DNA of 40,191 nt from Gracilaria caudata (lineage: Eukaryota; Rhodophyta; Florideophyceae; Gracilariales; Gracilariaceae). Every line of letters begins with the position of its first letter. Position 1 is the stretch's first letter. The notes under the pieces are model-generated. The model was given only the letters and a program-made list of their open reading frames with translations, made no database searches and was not told where the DNA came from. Position numbers and translations under genes: made by a program. The stretch spans positions 1 to 40,191 of the forward strand of contig JASCIV010000138.1 in the NCBI GenBank assembly GCA_030374735.1, read 5' to 3'. Of the stretch, positions 17,757-28,858 are shown piece after piece.

Positions 17757-18793
17757 GAAAACCACGAATTGGCATTTGAAGTCAATTCCTGCTTGAACAC
17801 CGTCGTAATCTGATTCAACCCTACGAGGCGGGTTCGAACGTTGAACAACAGAACCAATGAGGTCAAGAACATCCTCCGCTCTCCATAAAGTTCGTACCGC
17901 ATTCGGTCATGAACTCGAGGAAATCTCGATTGAAAGCCTCGCATTCCCCATTCAGCGCTTTGCCGCAACGACGTGGCTTGTCTACCGCGCTCCAGTTCGA
18001 CAGCGTTAGCAGCTGTCACCGTTATGTTAGGGCTGCTCTTTAGTAAGAAAGGATAACGCGATCTCGAGAAAGCCGAGTCGATGACGCATCTATCTCCCCA
18101 TTGTTCATGCGCGACTTCAAGTTTCTGGTACACACCTGATTTAAATGCAACGTCTGAGTCGTGCATCGACCCTGGCGCGTTTAATCCGCATGCAATGATA
18201 ACCCCTGTGTGACTGAAGGTCAAGATGTTAGTCACGTAATGATCATGGGTCCACCCGTTGTAAAACATGCTCTGCACCACTTCATCGCCACATTTCTGGA
18301 GTCGCAGTTTGACTCCGTCAGCAAAGCAGTAGACGTTTTCCAGCAAAGGGTAGTTTGCGCTGATAAGCGACATCGCGAATTGAGCCTCTGTCTCTGCCAG
18401 CATTTGTACTGCCGCCTTGCCGTCCTTCGTCATACCATAGAAGAACAATAATCGCGCCAATCTTATGTACAACGAGCAAACACTTGCCGTACACCCAAAG
18501 ATTAAAGTCAGATTCGTCAAGGAACCTCGGGTTCTAGTATGAGCAAGAAACAGGCCCAATGAAGTTGTGGCATACATATGTCGCGGTCTGCCTCGTTTTG
18601 TCGCAGATCGCAGTCTGACGTAGCCGCATTCGGTGTATGGCGTAAAGCGGTCGTAGTACGGCTTAATCTTCTGCAGCACGTAATTGAAGCTGCTATGGTT
18701 TAGGCCTGTGAGCTTATTCAAAGAAGACTCGCAGCCACTTCCGTGAAAAAAGAAAAAGAGCGATTGCCATGGAAATCTTAAAGCGGTTCTCAT
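17738..18793 (-). CDS. PIF/Harbinger transposase (DDE_Tnp_4 type), intact frame
   Basis: The 351-aa frame starts at an ATG (18793-18791) and has no interruption. It has the DDE nuclease layout of Harbinger/IS5-like transposases: Asp159 in CFADGVKLRL, the GSMHDSDVAF block (Asp212/214), VIDSAF (Asp239) and Glu281 in SAEWGMRGFQSRF. The upstream region holds helices typical of the family (an HTH-like stretch near 70-120, TTSLGLFLAHTRTRG). The enzyme would cut and paste the element using a TTA/TWA-type target site, but the TIRs were not found. Among all the transposon genes here it is the least damaged, although its partner gene on the other strand is broken. Confidence 0.85.
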   Translation of the reverse strand: MRTALRFPWQSLFFFFHGSGCESSLNKLTGLNHSSFNYVLQKIKPYYDRFTPYTECGYVRLRSATKRGRPRHMYATTSLGLFLAHTRTRGSLTNLTLIFGCTASVCSLYIRLARLLFFYGMTKDGKAAVQMLAETEAQFAMSLISANYPLLENVYCFADGVKLRLQKCGDEVVQSMFYNGWTHDHYVTNILTFSHTGVIIACGLNAPGSMHDSDVAFKSGVYQKLEVAHEQWGDRCVIDSAFSRSRYPFLLKSSPNITVTAANAVELERGRQATSLRQSAEWGMRGFQSRFPRVHDRMRYELYGERRMFLTSLVLLFNVRTRLVGLNQITTVFKQELTSNANSWFSQFSPS

Positions 18794-19327
18794 GATTTTG
18801 CCTTGCCTGACGCGCTGTTCATTAGTACTAAGAGCGGTACGCAGGGGACCTTGAGGGCTCTAGCAGCAGAGCAGGAAGACAAGGCGTCATCGGAAAGCAG
18901 ATGGAGACAGAAATTATGCGGTAGTGATGGTTTGGTGAATGAAGAACGTTGCGGATAAAAGAGCCTGCATACTCTCTGTGAAAGTTTGGGGGTTGATAAT
19001 GCAGGACGTGAGCCGGCGAATTTCAGGACGTCTCATGAAGCGCGAACACTCATTCGCTCTAAAAAGAGCGTTTGCGGTTTTATTTTCAGGAGACGGCGAC
19101 TATTACGCCCAGTGGGGGTCTCCTGAAGGCACAAAATAGAACATGGAGCAAAACTTGACTTAACGTGATAGCCATGCGCCCCATAGGTGAGCTGTTCTGA
19201 GCACTCTGGGTCAGGGTGATTATTGGAGAAATTGGGAGAATCACCCTGCCCTGCGTGAGCTCACTCTATTGTAGCGTGAACGTCACGCTGATTTCAAAAG
19301 AAAAAGTTGGTCACGATGGACCGTGGG
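18794..19327. other. Spacer between the Harbinger and Copia elements
   Basis: No gene is visible. It contains an inverted repeat, CAGGGTGATT (19212-19221) against AATCACCCTG (19239-19248), with weaker pairing continuing outward to about 19190 and 19266. A short palindrome, AGCGTGAACGTCACGCT, lies near 19273-19289. These may be the ends of lost elements. Confidence 0.4.
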
Positions 19328-19546
19328 TGTTGAATGCAGCCACTACGCTGTGGTGGCAACAGCACAAAAGCCCACGCAATGGCCTTTAGTAGTACGGCGC
19401 GTTGCGTGGGTGCCAGCTGTAAATAACGCCGGCCGTCGCACTCGACGCCGGTTGCAGTACAATAAATTGTGAGCCGTCGGCCGGGTGTCCATCACCACCG
19501 ACAAGCTCAGTACGCTCTCTTGAGACTATCTTGCTCAGTTTCTGCA
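19328..19546 (+). repeat. Copia 5' LTR
   Basis: This 219-bp segment starts TGTTGAATGCAGCC and ends TTTCTGCA. It is identical in length to 25388-25606 and differs at seven positions, all transitions (about 97% identity). It contains CAATAAATTGTG, a possible TATA or poly(A) region. Confidence 0.75.
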
Positions 19547-19560
19547 TGGTAGCATTCGCT
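19547..19560 (+). promoter_or_regulatory. Putative Copia primer-binding site
   Basis: TGGTAGCATTCGCT lies directly after the CA end of the 5' LTR. The first seven bases match the usual initiator-Met tRNA complement. The rest cannot be checked without the host tRNA. Confidence 0.5.
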
Positions 19561-20149
19561 TGGGACACAGCTGTCTCGAGTCTCTGGCTTCTGGCTTCTT
19601 CCGTCTTTTCCTGCGCGTTGCACATCTTCCGCTCAATGCGCGCTCGCCCGTCTTCCTCCATTCGCCTCGTGCCGCCTACAACTGTACAGTCCAATATTGA
19701 GAAGGGTGGTTGCAGTTCATCTGTCTCCAAGCCTTCTCAGAGTGCATCCATCCGGCACTCTTGGAACATATCTTGGGCTGGCTCTGCGCGCGCGTTCTCT
19801 ACGCTTCGTGTACAGCTGTGCTACTGATACTTGCTGAACTTCCGCTTTTGGTCTACGCTTGTTGAGAGTCCCCGTACCTGAAGGTCCGTGTTTGGCTTTC
19901 CAGAAATTAGTATCACAACGTAAACTGTGTTATAACCACAGCGCGCCCAAACGAACCAGGATCCCACACTCAATACTCAAAATACCTATTCTGGTCTCCG
20001 GCTTCGACACGCGATACGTTTATATTGCGAATAGCGTGCGCATGGTCAAGAAGAAAGCCCCGGCCGGTAGTGGTGGGAAGCTGCATCACGATCAAGGACG
20101 GTCTGTTTGAAGCTGCACGGACTTGTCGTACAGGCACTAAGCTCTCCCC

Positions 20150-20423
20150 ATGAACATCGAAAATGCCCGAAATATGGGCGAAATGTAACCAAAATGTGGC
20201 CTTTTAAGTCCAAAATTTGTGAGAATGAATAACTAGTTCGGATAAACACTTTTGCTTTTCGAGTCTATGGCCCGAAATGTGGCCAACAGATGGCCGAAAT
20301 ATGGCTAAAGTTCTGAAAAAGGTATGAATATCTTTGCGAGTTATACGTTCTCACAAATTTTCGACTTAAACGCCCACATGTCGGTTACATCTCAGCCATA
20401 TTTCGGCCATTTTCGATGTTCAT
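20150..20423. mobile_element. 274-bp hairpin (foldback) MITE
   Basis: The arms, about 85 bp each (20150-20234 and 20339-20423), are inverted copies with roughly a dozen mismatches. They begin ATGAACATCGAAAATG, continue with CGAAATATGG and ATGTAACC, and close with AAAATTTGTGAGAA. A short centre holds repeats of GGCCGAAAT. No ORF is present. It sits in the Copia leader, so it inserted there. The target duplication is not evident. Confidence 0.7.
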
Positions 20424-20487
20424 AGGACTCTATTCGGATTGGTTATAGTGCAACGATAACGACCTTCTCAACTGGTAGAGGACCAGG

Positions 20488-20566
20488 TGAAGATTCTGAA
20501 GAAGTTGAAGAAGAAGCTAAAGAAGAAGTTGAAGAAGAAGCTGAAGAAGAAGTTGAAGAAGAAGTC
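20488..20566 (+). repeat. 24-bp-period GAAGAAG minisatellite
   Basis: About three units of GAAGAAGTTGAAGAAGAAGC plus a few bases lie in the Copia leader. They would encode an acidic Glu/Val/Ala repeat, but no gene covers them. Confidence 0.65.
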
Positions 20567-20669
20567 TGACATTTATTTCTTGTTTGTTTTACACAGATTA
20601 CGTCTTCGCAATTGCTCATTGTGCGTCATTAAGCTTAGGTGATTCCGTCTCAATCCCATTATCGAAAAA

Positions 20670-23600
20670 ATGGCAAGCTCTCTAGAACACTTTAGAAATC
20701 TGCCCACACTCAAGGTAGCAGGCGATTACATCCATTGGCGTCGCCGACTACACGCTTTCTTCCGACGGGAAGATGCTTTCCTCGAAGGACTAGGGGAACG
20801 ACCGGAACACTTCAACCCCAATACTCGAACGCATCGGTCTTGGTTTGAGAAGTCCATGGAAGCCAAAAGCACAATCGTTCTGTACCTTGGTGACTAGCCG
20901 CTGTCAATGGTCCGTTCATGTATTGATGATGACGAAAAGTCAGCAAAAGATCTCTGGGATGACCTTGCCCGCATCTATACCATCTCGAACACCCACGCTG
21001 TACAAAATATATATCACAGGCTGGACTCCTTAGTCTACAAGAAATCCGACGAATGGGACAAACATCTATCCAAGTTTCTGGAGATCCTTGGGGAATTGGC
21101 TACATATGACGAAGAACTTAGTGAAAAGGAGAATGTCTTCAAACTACTCCGTAGTCTTCCCCACTCATTCGCTCATTCGGCAATGATCACAAACGTTACC
21201 GATATTCGACTTGATTCTATTTTGAACGCGGTTCAAGCTGAAATAGCCCTGCGAAAGAACCTCAATAATCCTACACAGCCTTCTTCTGTATTGGCTCCAA
21301 AAGCAAACACCGCCACTGGAAAAGGGAGACGAAGGAGCAAGAAGAAACAAAACCTACAGAGCAACATCAATAAGAACGACATCTGCTATTACTGTGGTCG
21401 ACATGGTCATTTTGCACAGGACGGTTAGAAGCGTAAACGACACTAACAAAACTCACATCACCATAACAAAGGCTACAGCTAAGATTACTACAACCACAAC
21501 GATGACCAGAAAGGCAACAGAAGGCGACATCGGCACCAGAACTACGGCAATGGACGGCAAAATCATGACCACAGTGGGCGCGAACATGGTGAACGAAGGA
21601 CGGACTGGAAAACCGCCCGCTTTGCACAAAGGAGGGTAAATAACTTTTCGCGTCACGCGTTTGTTCTGAAAAGACCCGACGACCCTCCTCCACCCACATG
21701 CAACATCACATTCAAAAGCAAAGTTGCGGTCTTCTCCGCGCAAAAAGTAGATCAGGCCATTATTGACTGGGGAGCAACTCACCATTTCTTCCACTAAAGG
21801 CGATTCTTTGTTCGTTACAAACAGATCGACATCGAAACCGTGCAAGCTGCTTCAGGTACTGCCCGCCTCGTTGAAAAGGGACATGTATGGATTAACTTGA
21901 ATAATGACATAATCATCGAAGCATACCACGCGCCTGCTTTCGCCTCTAAAATCCTCTCTGCTGGCCTATTATCAGAAGAATTCATGATCGCGTTTACATC
22001 TTACATAAAGCCGTTTAACGGCTTTCTCATCATGGACTCCTCGAAGGAGAACAAAATCATTTGGGAAACTCAAATCGATGAGGGCCTATACAAAATGAAT
22101 GTAGCTGAAAATGGCGATAACGGGAAACAAGTGATGATCATGGATGCAAACAAGACAAAAAGGGAACTTGCGTACGAATGGAATGGCCAAGCAGGCCATC
22201 TCCACGCGAAGCGGTATATGGATCTGTCAAGGACATTCGGATCAGTCCCATACTTCCAGCGATCCATCCTTGAGTGACTAACCTGTGTACCGTGCATAAC
22301 TGGGAAAATGAAACGTGACCTGTCCCGTCGCGTGCTAAGGCCAATTCAGAACCCTTGGAGCTCATCCACATGGACATCTCGGGCAAGATCTCTCCGTCAT
22401 TATCTGGGGCAACATATACCATGGCCATCCTCGACGACAACACCTCAAAATCAGATTTCTTCTTCCTTAAGGACAAGAGCGAGGTCACACGACATTTGGA
22501 GTGGTACAGAAGACGTTCTGCATTAGAGTTAAACAACCTGTTCCGCCTAAAGAACATTCAGTTGGATGGTGCTCGGGAGAACAGGAGTGGTGAACTAGAA
22601 GGCTTCTGCTGAGCAAACGGTATCAGTTTGGACTACTCTCCCTCCTTTGCATCCAAAAGCAATGAGGCTGCGGAAGGGTTAACCCAGGAGTATTGGAAAC
22701 GAACACGTACCCTGCTCTTCGCAAGCAAACTGCCATTCTCATTTTGGGATGAAGCCATGGATCACGCAAACTGGCTAAAGAACCGCGCTCCATCTTCACG
22801 CATCGAGGGACGGATTCCAATCTTGGAGTGGAACCCAACTACATCTGTGGACTTTACACACATCCCAAACTTTGGGCAATCCGGCTACGCATTCATCTAC
22901 CGTTCCAAGACTTTCAAACAAAAGAAGTTCCTCCCCCGCTCTATCTTCGCGTACTTCGTCGCCATGCAGATTGACACCAGCCTACTTCGCGTGTTCGCTC
23001 CGGAGAACAACTCCGTACTCACCTTCCGTGCGTTGGAGTTCAAGAAAATTAGTTCTTTCCCTCTCCCAAACCTCTCCACCCTACTCGAAGGAATCACTAG
23101 GCAACAACAGGTAGAGGAGGAGTGCGCCCCTGACGATGAATCGGACGAGGCGGAATTGGAGGAACACATCGTCAAAGCTTTAGTTACCGCCTCACACAAC
23201 CACCCACATACTTGACATTGGACGATCCAGCTGTCCCGAACAGCTTTAAAGAAGCGTGAAGGGACCCCGGATGGTGCGAGGCAATTGATCGGGAATTCAA
23301 CGCCCTTCAAAACAGGGGAACTTGGCAGCTGGTACCTTTCGAGCCTGGAATGAAGCCCGGTTCCCTTCACATGGGTATTCCGCGAGAAGATGCTACATGG
23401 AATTGGTAAGAAGTTCCTAAAGAAAGCCCGCTGTTGTCTTAGAGGGGACATGCAAACCCGTTCTGTGGACTTCGATCCGACAAAAACGTAAGCGCCAGTT
23501 GCTTGTCATGAAGCGCCTCGTACCTTCTTGCATTCGCGGCTGCCCGAAATCTCATTCTTGAAGGCCATGACATATCGAACGCACATTTGTATGGAAAGTT

Positions 23601-24846
23601 GGACCTTCCTATTCTCATGGAGCAGGCAACCGACTCCTCCGGCATTGTAAGAAAACCCGGATATGTATGTGAGCTCCTGAACTCATTGTACGGAGCTGTG
23701 CAAGCGAAGAAGATCTGCGGTAGTCTCTTCACGGAAACCGTACTGTCTTGGAATTTTCGGAAATCGGCCCTGAACTCCCGCATTTTCATGTATCGCGAGG
23801 ATGAAAAGTTTGTGGTTATGGCCGTAATCGTCGACGACTGTGCCTTCGCTGGAAACAACCGAGGCCTCATAGAATCCTTCGAAGGATTGATGTCAAGAAT
23901 TCTTGGAAAAGATCTCGGCGACTTTTGACCTCAAACTTTACGGTGAACTAAAGCCATTCATTGGCTGGAGTATCCATCGATCACCGTCTGGAAGTAAAGT
24001 AACACAATATGGATACTCATTAAAACTCCTCAAGAAGTTTGGAATGCAGCAGGCGAACACTGTAGGAACCCCACTGCCGGAAACTGCAGACATAACTGTT
24101 GCAAAGGAAAACCAGAAACTGCTATCGCGGGCAGATCAAGCAACGTACCGCATGGAAATTGGTGGTCTTCCCTACCTAGCGGTTTCAACACGACACGATA
24201 TATCATTCGCTATTTCGTGTCTTTCACGCTATCTTCACAAGCCCTTCTATCGCCACTTTTTTCTTCTCAAACGAGTTTTTCGATACCTAGTTGGAACTCT
24301 GGATTATGGCTTGCACTTTACAGCTGGCTTGGACATTACTCCTGCTTCCGCCAGTGCTTCCGCTGACGCCGGTTGGGGGGATGTTTGGATTCTCGAAAAT
24401 CAACCACTGGATTTATAATCGCCGTCAACGACGCACCTGTTATGTGGAAGTCGAAAAGGCAGACGGTGACAGCGTTATCTTCGGCAGAGGCCTAGTATAT
24501 TGCGCTTTCTACATGTGCTAAAAACTGGTTTGGATGAGAAAAATCTTTCTGGGAGTTCGCGCGTATGAAACCCTGGAATGAGGACTTATGGTTCAATGCG
24601 ACGGAGGTGATGGTCGATAGCAGTGCGGCCATATAACCCACCACCAAACCACACGTGTCTGGGAGAAACAAACACATTGATTTGAAGATGCACCATGTCC
24701 GTGATCTCCACGATATGAAGATACTTCTCTTCAAGAAGATACACACGTCAGAACATGGTGTAGATATTCTAACAAAGAGTGTCACTTATGAAGTGATGAA
24801 GACGTTGACGAACGTCCTCTTCCTGGACACTTTCCCTCGGGTGTAA
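20670..24846 (+). pseudogene. Copia gag-pol polyprotein (degenerate)
   Basis: From an ATG at 20670, one frame runs about 1.66 kb through gag and protease into integrase, broken only by stops at 20895, 21426, 21444, 21480, 21795 and 22275. Gag ends in a zinc-knuckle relic, CYYCGRHGHFAQDG, whose last Cys is lost. The protease motif is AIIDWGATHHF, where a Ser or Thr is normally found in place of Trp. The integrase zinc region has GHLHAKRYMDL and CVPC. Frameshifts then occur near 22330 (before LIHMDISG), 23205, 23400-23590 and 23900. RT is seen as AIDREFNALQNRGTWQLVP and the catalytic VIVDDCAFAGN (about 23826). The C-terminus, DILTKSVTYEVMKTL, is the usual Copia RNase H end. Domain order (integrase before RT) places it in Copia. 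It is inactive. Confidence 0.85.
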
Positions 24847-25387
24847 CCGAGATGACTGAAGTATTTCTAACTACTACTAACCTCTTGCGAAATTTTATGT
24901 CATGTTGTTTGTATTCTTTTTAGGATTCTACATTTTGGTATTGTGAACTTTCATTCTTTTGTTTTAGGATGGTATGGTACCTTGCAATTCTTCTCTACGA
25001 GGTTTTTCCTGAAGAGTGTTTGAATTTTTCCCACTGGGTTTTGTCACTCACTGAGGTTTTTCGTAGAGTTTACTGGTGCAACGACCTACTATCATGTTAA
25101 GCTAAGCCATGTTATGAATAACTGTTTGTACTACTCTCGTCGCGAATTTTGATTGTTATTAATGTGAAAAGCTGTCGCGCACTCCAGTTCTGAAATATGT
25201 TTTGAGAGGAAGAGGAAGAAAGTTGAGGTTTCTTCTTTTATCTTCGATGCATTGACTTTGAATGATTTTACTGAGTTATAGACATGACGATTAATACGCG
25301 TAAGAACTGCACTCAAAGCGACAAAGCATTAACATCTTGGATTGATTATGTTGTAGCGATGAGAAAGTCTTTTGTGCTAAGGGACGG

Positions 25388-25606
25388 TGTTGAATGCAGC
25401 CACTACGCTGTGGTGGCAACAGCACAAAAGCCCGCGCAATGGCCTTTAGTAGTACGGCGCGTTGCGTGGGTGCCAGCTGTAAATAGCGCCGGCCGTCGTA
25501 CTCGACGCCGGTTGCAGTACAATAAATTGTGAGCCGTCGGCCGGGTGTCCGTCACCACCGACGAGCTCAGTACGCTCTCTTGAAACTATCTTGCTCAATT
25601 TCTGCA
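25388..25606 (+). repeat. Copia 3' LTR
   Basis: This is the second copy of the 219-bp LTR, starting TGTTGAATG and ending TTTCTGCA. The sequence after it (ATGGCTGAGC...) does not resemble a primer-binding site, which fits a 3' LTR. Confidence 0.75.
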
Positions 25607-27659
25607 ATGGCTGAGCTACAGCAACGTCTATTCTCGGCGATCAGGCACGCATCAGAGTTGAGACAGATGCACAATCACACGTGCCGCACTTCAAAAAACT
25701 GCCGCGAAAACTCTTCAAAATTGCGCGCGCCGCTCATTGGTCGCTCTCGCATCTCCCAGTCTATGATTGTTGAAAAAATTTAGAAATTAAGCGATGTTTG
25801 CAGAAGAATACAATAATTCTCGGCCACGTTCAAAACGCCTTTTCTGCCCTCCTTTGTCAGAAACTTCCAACTCCATACCCAAAACCACGCCATCATTGAA
25901 TACATCTTCCTGGCGAATTCAAGCATCCGACAACGCGCATCTGCAAATCAGTGTGGAAAACCCCTCCAAAAAGCATATTCGAGGAATACCAACTAATACC
26001 ACCAGAGGCACTTTCCATTATGTCGTCTATAACCAAAACTGTATCTGCCGATCCCTCTCTTGCTCTAAATGAAACAATTTGCTTTGCATGCAAAACTCCA
26101 TCAACTCAACGACCTATTAAGAACATAAACCTTTCACAAAAACAAGTCCTAGCCATGCAAAAAAATCGAAAAACTCCAGTTGCCAAATCCGCATCTCAAA
26201 AGAGCTCCAGAAAGAGTAATTCTTCGCACCGACTTTCGCTCGCCCAAAATTGGATGGATCGTGATCAGTGACGTCAAACGCTTTGGTTCGAAATCCAGAT
26301 CAGCCTTAAAATATTGGAAAACACGCGCTTCTGCAAAATCTTCTCTACATGCTCACGTTTGTTACATTTGCAGAATTCTAAGAAGTTGGGAAAGATTTAA
26401 GCATCCCCATAATGTTGAAAAGATAAAACGGACTGCAGTTCAAAACCTTCACCTTTTCCAGGTCGATCTGTACAGTTCTGGGTCACAAGATACCATTTTT
26501 TCTCGAGCTAAGCAAGCGTTTAGGTATCAGAATTGAAGATGCTCGTTTGCTCTGGAAGGAGATCGCCAAAGCCCGTTTTCGTTCTGTGCACCAGAATCAA
26601 ACGAGAAAATCAAGAGATTCAGCAAGCCGTGAGGAACTGTCAGTGAGAGGTTTGAAACGAGGTACTTGCATATTCACAAAGAAGGGATGCACCGGGGTGA
26701 GTACTATTCTCCGACCTTTAGGGAACAACACGGGGTCTACGTTGGAAGAATCAGAAGAATAATTTCAATTTGCAGAATTTGTGAGTAGTTTTTCTGCTCG
26801 TGGTTTCTCTCTTGCTGATGTAGCAAACAAGCAGACTTGCGGGACATGTCGTTACGTTTTGAGCAAAGGTTCGAAAGGTTTTCGCCTAAAAAAGAAGACA
26901 CTGTATTGTTAAGAAGCGCTACTGATAGATGCTTGGTTGATTGTATTTGCTTCGCCTTAAGTTTTGAAAGCTGCACATCTGTTTACTTTTCTGATTAATC
27001 GGATGTCCTTCATGAAGCCAATTAGCTCCGTGAAAGTGTTGTCGTTCCATTTGAGAACGTTCCGAACTCGAGATTTCTCCCCGTTTCCCATGTTGTTGCT
27101 CTTCGAAAAGTTTTGAACGCTTTCTATTCTTTACAGTCAGAAGATATTACGAACAAGATGATTGAATCGAGAATCGGTCCCATTCTGGCAGCCCGAAACA
27201 TTCACCTTTACTCTATCACAAGAAAATCTCGCCGCTACGCTCTCGAGACAGCTTTGTCTCATACGATCAACAATGCAATGGCACTGTCCAGTTCCGAGGA
27301 GGTTTCGCTTCGGCAAAGGAGAGGAGAAGGTTGTCGACAGAAGTCTCTAAACGATTCGCTACCAGAGGTTCTGTATACCGTGATGGTAGATGGCTTCTTT
27401 CCGAGGAGATTATGGCCATTCCTAGAAAACTCTGGGCCTCCTTTGTGCTGGATATGGCATCTAATAAGCAAGTAGCCTCTGGGAGAGTTGCTGCATCAGC
27501 AAAAAATGAAACGTTCTCCTGCTTCTTTCCGGCTAATAAAAGCGATTGGGAGATTCCCAGCAATGCTCTCGATCAATTTGCTCAGAGTTAATTTCAAGAG
27601 ATGGAAAGCTCTCGACTCACAAGAGCAGATTTTCTACTGTGTCTGTGAGTCTGTGAGTT
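25607..27659 (+). pseudogene. Degenerate 5' coding region of an unclassified large element
   Basis: Several protein-like frames follow one another on the plus strand: 25951-26271, 26180-26536, 26547-26762, 27113-27475 and 27331-27591. Cys pairs (ICFACK near 26080 and HVCYICR near 26360) suggest a zinc-binding N-terminal domain. Later segments (DGRWLLSEEIMAIPRKLW) look like coding sequence broken by indels. I infer that this is the 5' part of the large gene that continues at 27660, because strand, composition and spacing agree, but I cannot identify the family from this part. No TIR or LTR was found at its left side beyond the Copia 3' LTR. Confidence 0.4.
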
Positions 27660-28857
27660 TTGAAGACCATTCAGCCAGCGGTCTACTCTCGATCACGTGT
27701 TTGTGTGGGACTGCTCACAACAACGCTTTCTATTGCCAACATTTTAGAGTCCACGGCCTCGCGGACGAGTGTATTGCTTGCGTTCGGACATGTAACGTCC
27801 TATGATGCCGCTGAAGATTATCGGAAGAAGCTAGTTGCCGAGAGAGAACAATCATCACAGGGCGCATTCGAGAAGTTCAATTTACAAGACAAAAAAGTGA
27901 CGATTGAGATTGATAACTTTGACGTATTGGCATTCCATAGCGTTAGGGCAAACGGTAAGATGCTACCCATGATTTCAGGAACGGCCACGCAATCCATCAT
28001 CCAGAACAAGAGAAGAAGACTTAATCCATCTGAAGCTGCATGGTCCGACATGCAACATCAAACTATGAGCAAACGAGATAGTACAGATGGTTGGCTCAAT
28101 TCAGAAAAAATCTTGACGACCCAATCGGCATTTGTCTCATCTAGTCATTCGCAGGAGGATGAGTGCATTCTAAAGGACTTTTATAGCGTCGTGCTGGGAT
28201 TGGTACTTCAAAATAGAGAAAATCTGTTGGGAAATTCTTCATGTCTCTCTGAGTACCGGCGGAGACGTTCGAAGAAGATATACAACCATCAGGGACTCAA
28301 CTTTCGGTCTCTACTGCTTTCCTGCTGTAAGCCGGATGGTGGGTTAAACTGTGACGATCCTGTTATGCAGGACCCAGAGGTATTGTTCGTCGATTTTAGT
28401 AGAATGAGTGCGGCTGACGTTCTGACTATACTCGAAAAGCTATGTCTAATAAGAGACCTTCTAAAACCAGGACAACCCGGAAGCCCAAGGTACATTATCG
28501 TCTCTGGTGATCAGCCGAAGTATCGGATGTTAGTGAAGATTTGGAAGAAATCTTACTTGGAAGGAAGCAGAGAAAATTCAACAGTATCTCCATACACAGA
28601 GCTTTGTGTCCACAAATGGCTTTTTCCATTTCCGGGATTCTTTCAAATTGAGAAACAGAGTTTATAAACTATTTGTGAAGAGATGATGGACGGTCTTGGC
28701 TTGAAAAAAATAGCCCCTTGCAGTGGTTTTTCTCCCAGCCAAGTGCAGAATATCTTACGGCACGTCCATGCAAGAAAGAACCGTTCTCTATTGTTTAATT
28801 TGCGTGCAGCGTTGATGATTCGTATCATTGACTTGTTCAAGTCGAGTGTCCAGATCT
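27660..28857 (+). pseudogene. Large element protein, GDQ-motif (DUF6589-like) N-terminal half
   Basis: The frame is open for 335 codons to a TAA at 28665-28667 (a CAA would fit) and stays protein-like to 28859. Recognisable points are TIEIDNFDVLAFHSVRANGK (about 27900-27960), an 'x-x-D-N-x-D' block before a 'gkG..H' type stretch; YIIVSGDQPKYRMLV (about 28490-28535); and WLFPFPGFFQIEK (about 28620-28655). The GDQ followed by a PFPG-(D/F)-FH-like motif recalls proteins annotated as DUF6589 in fungi and other eukaryotes, which I know as probable transposon products. That link is from memory and tentative. The downstream frame is shifted by one at about 28857. Function is unknown. Confidence 0.5.
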
Positions 28858-28858
28858 G

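Larger units (their letters stand above)
19328..25606 (+). mobile_element. Ty1/Copia LTR retrotransposon (degenerate)
   Basis: Two 219-bp direct repeats with TG...CA ends flank a Copia-order gag-protease-integrase-RT-RNase H gene. The 5' LTR is followed at once by TGGTAGCATTCGC, which starts like the complement of initiator-methionine tRNA, a common primer-binding site. The 3' LTR is preceded by the purine-rich AAGGGACGG. The 5-bp flanks (GTGGG left, ATGGC right) do not match, so there is no target-site duplication; the pair may be a recombinant. The leader between LTR and gag is long (1.1 kb) and contains a 274-bp MITE and a 24-bp-period GAA repeat. Confidence 0.75.

Noticed and set aside
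17820..17840. GGTTCGAAC, reminiscent of a tRNA T-loop.
   Set aside because: It lies inside the Harbinger transposase gene and no cloverleaf can be formed around it.
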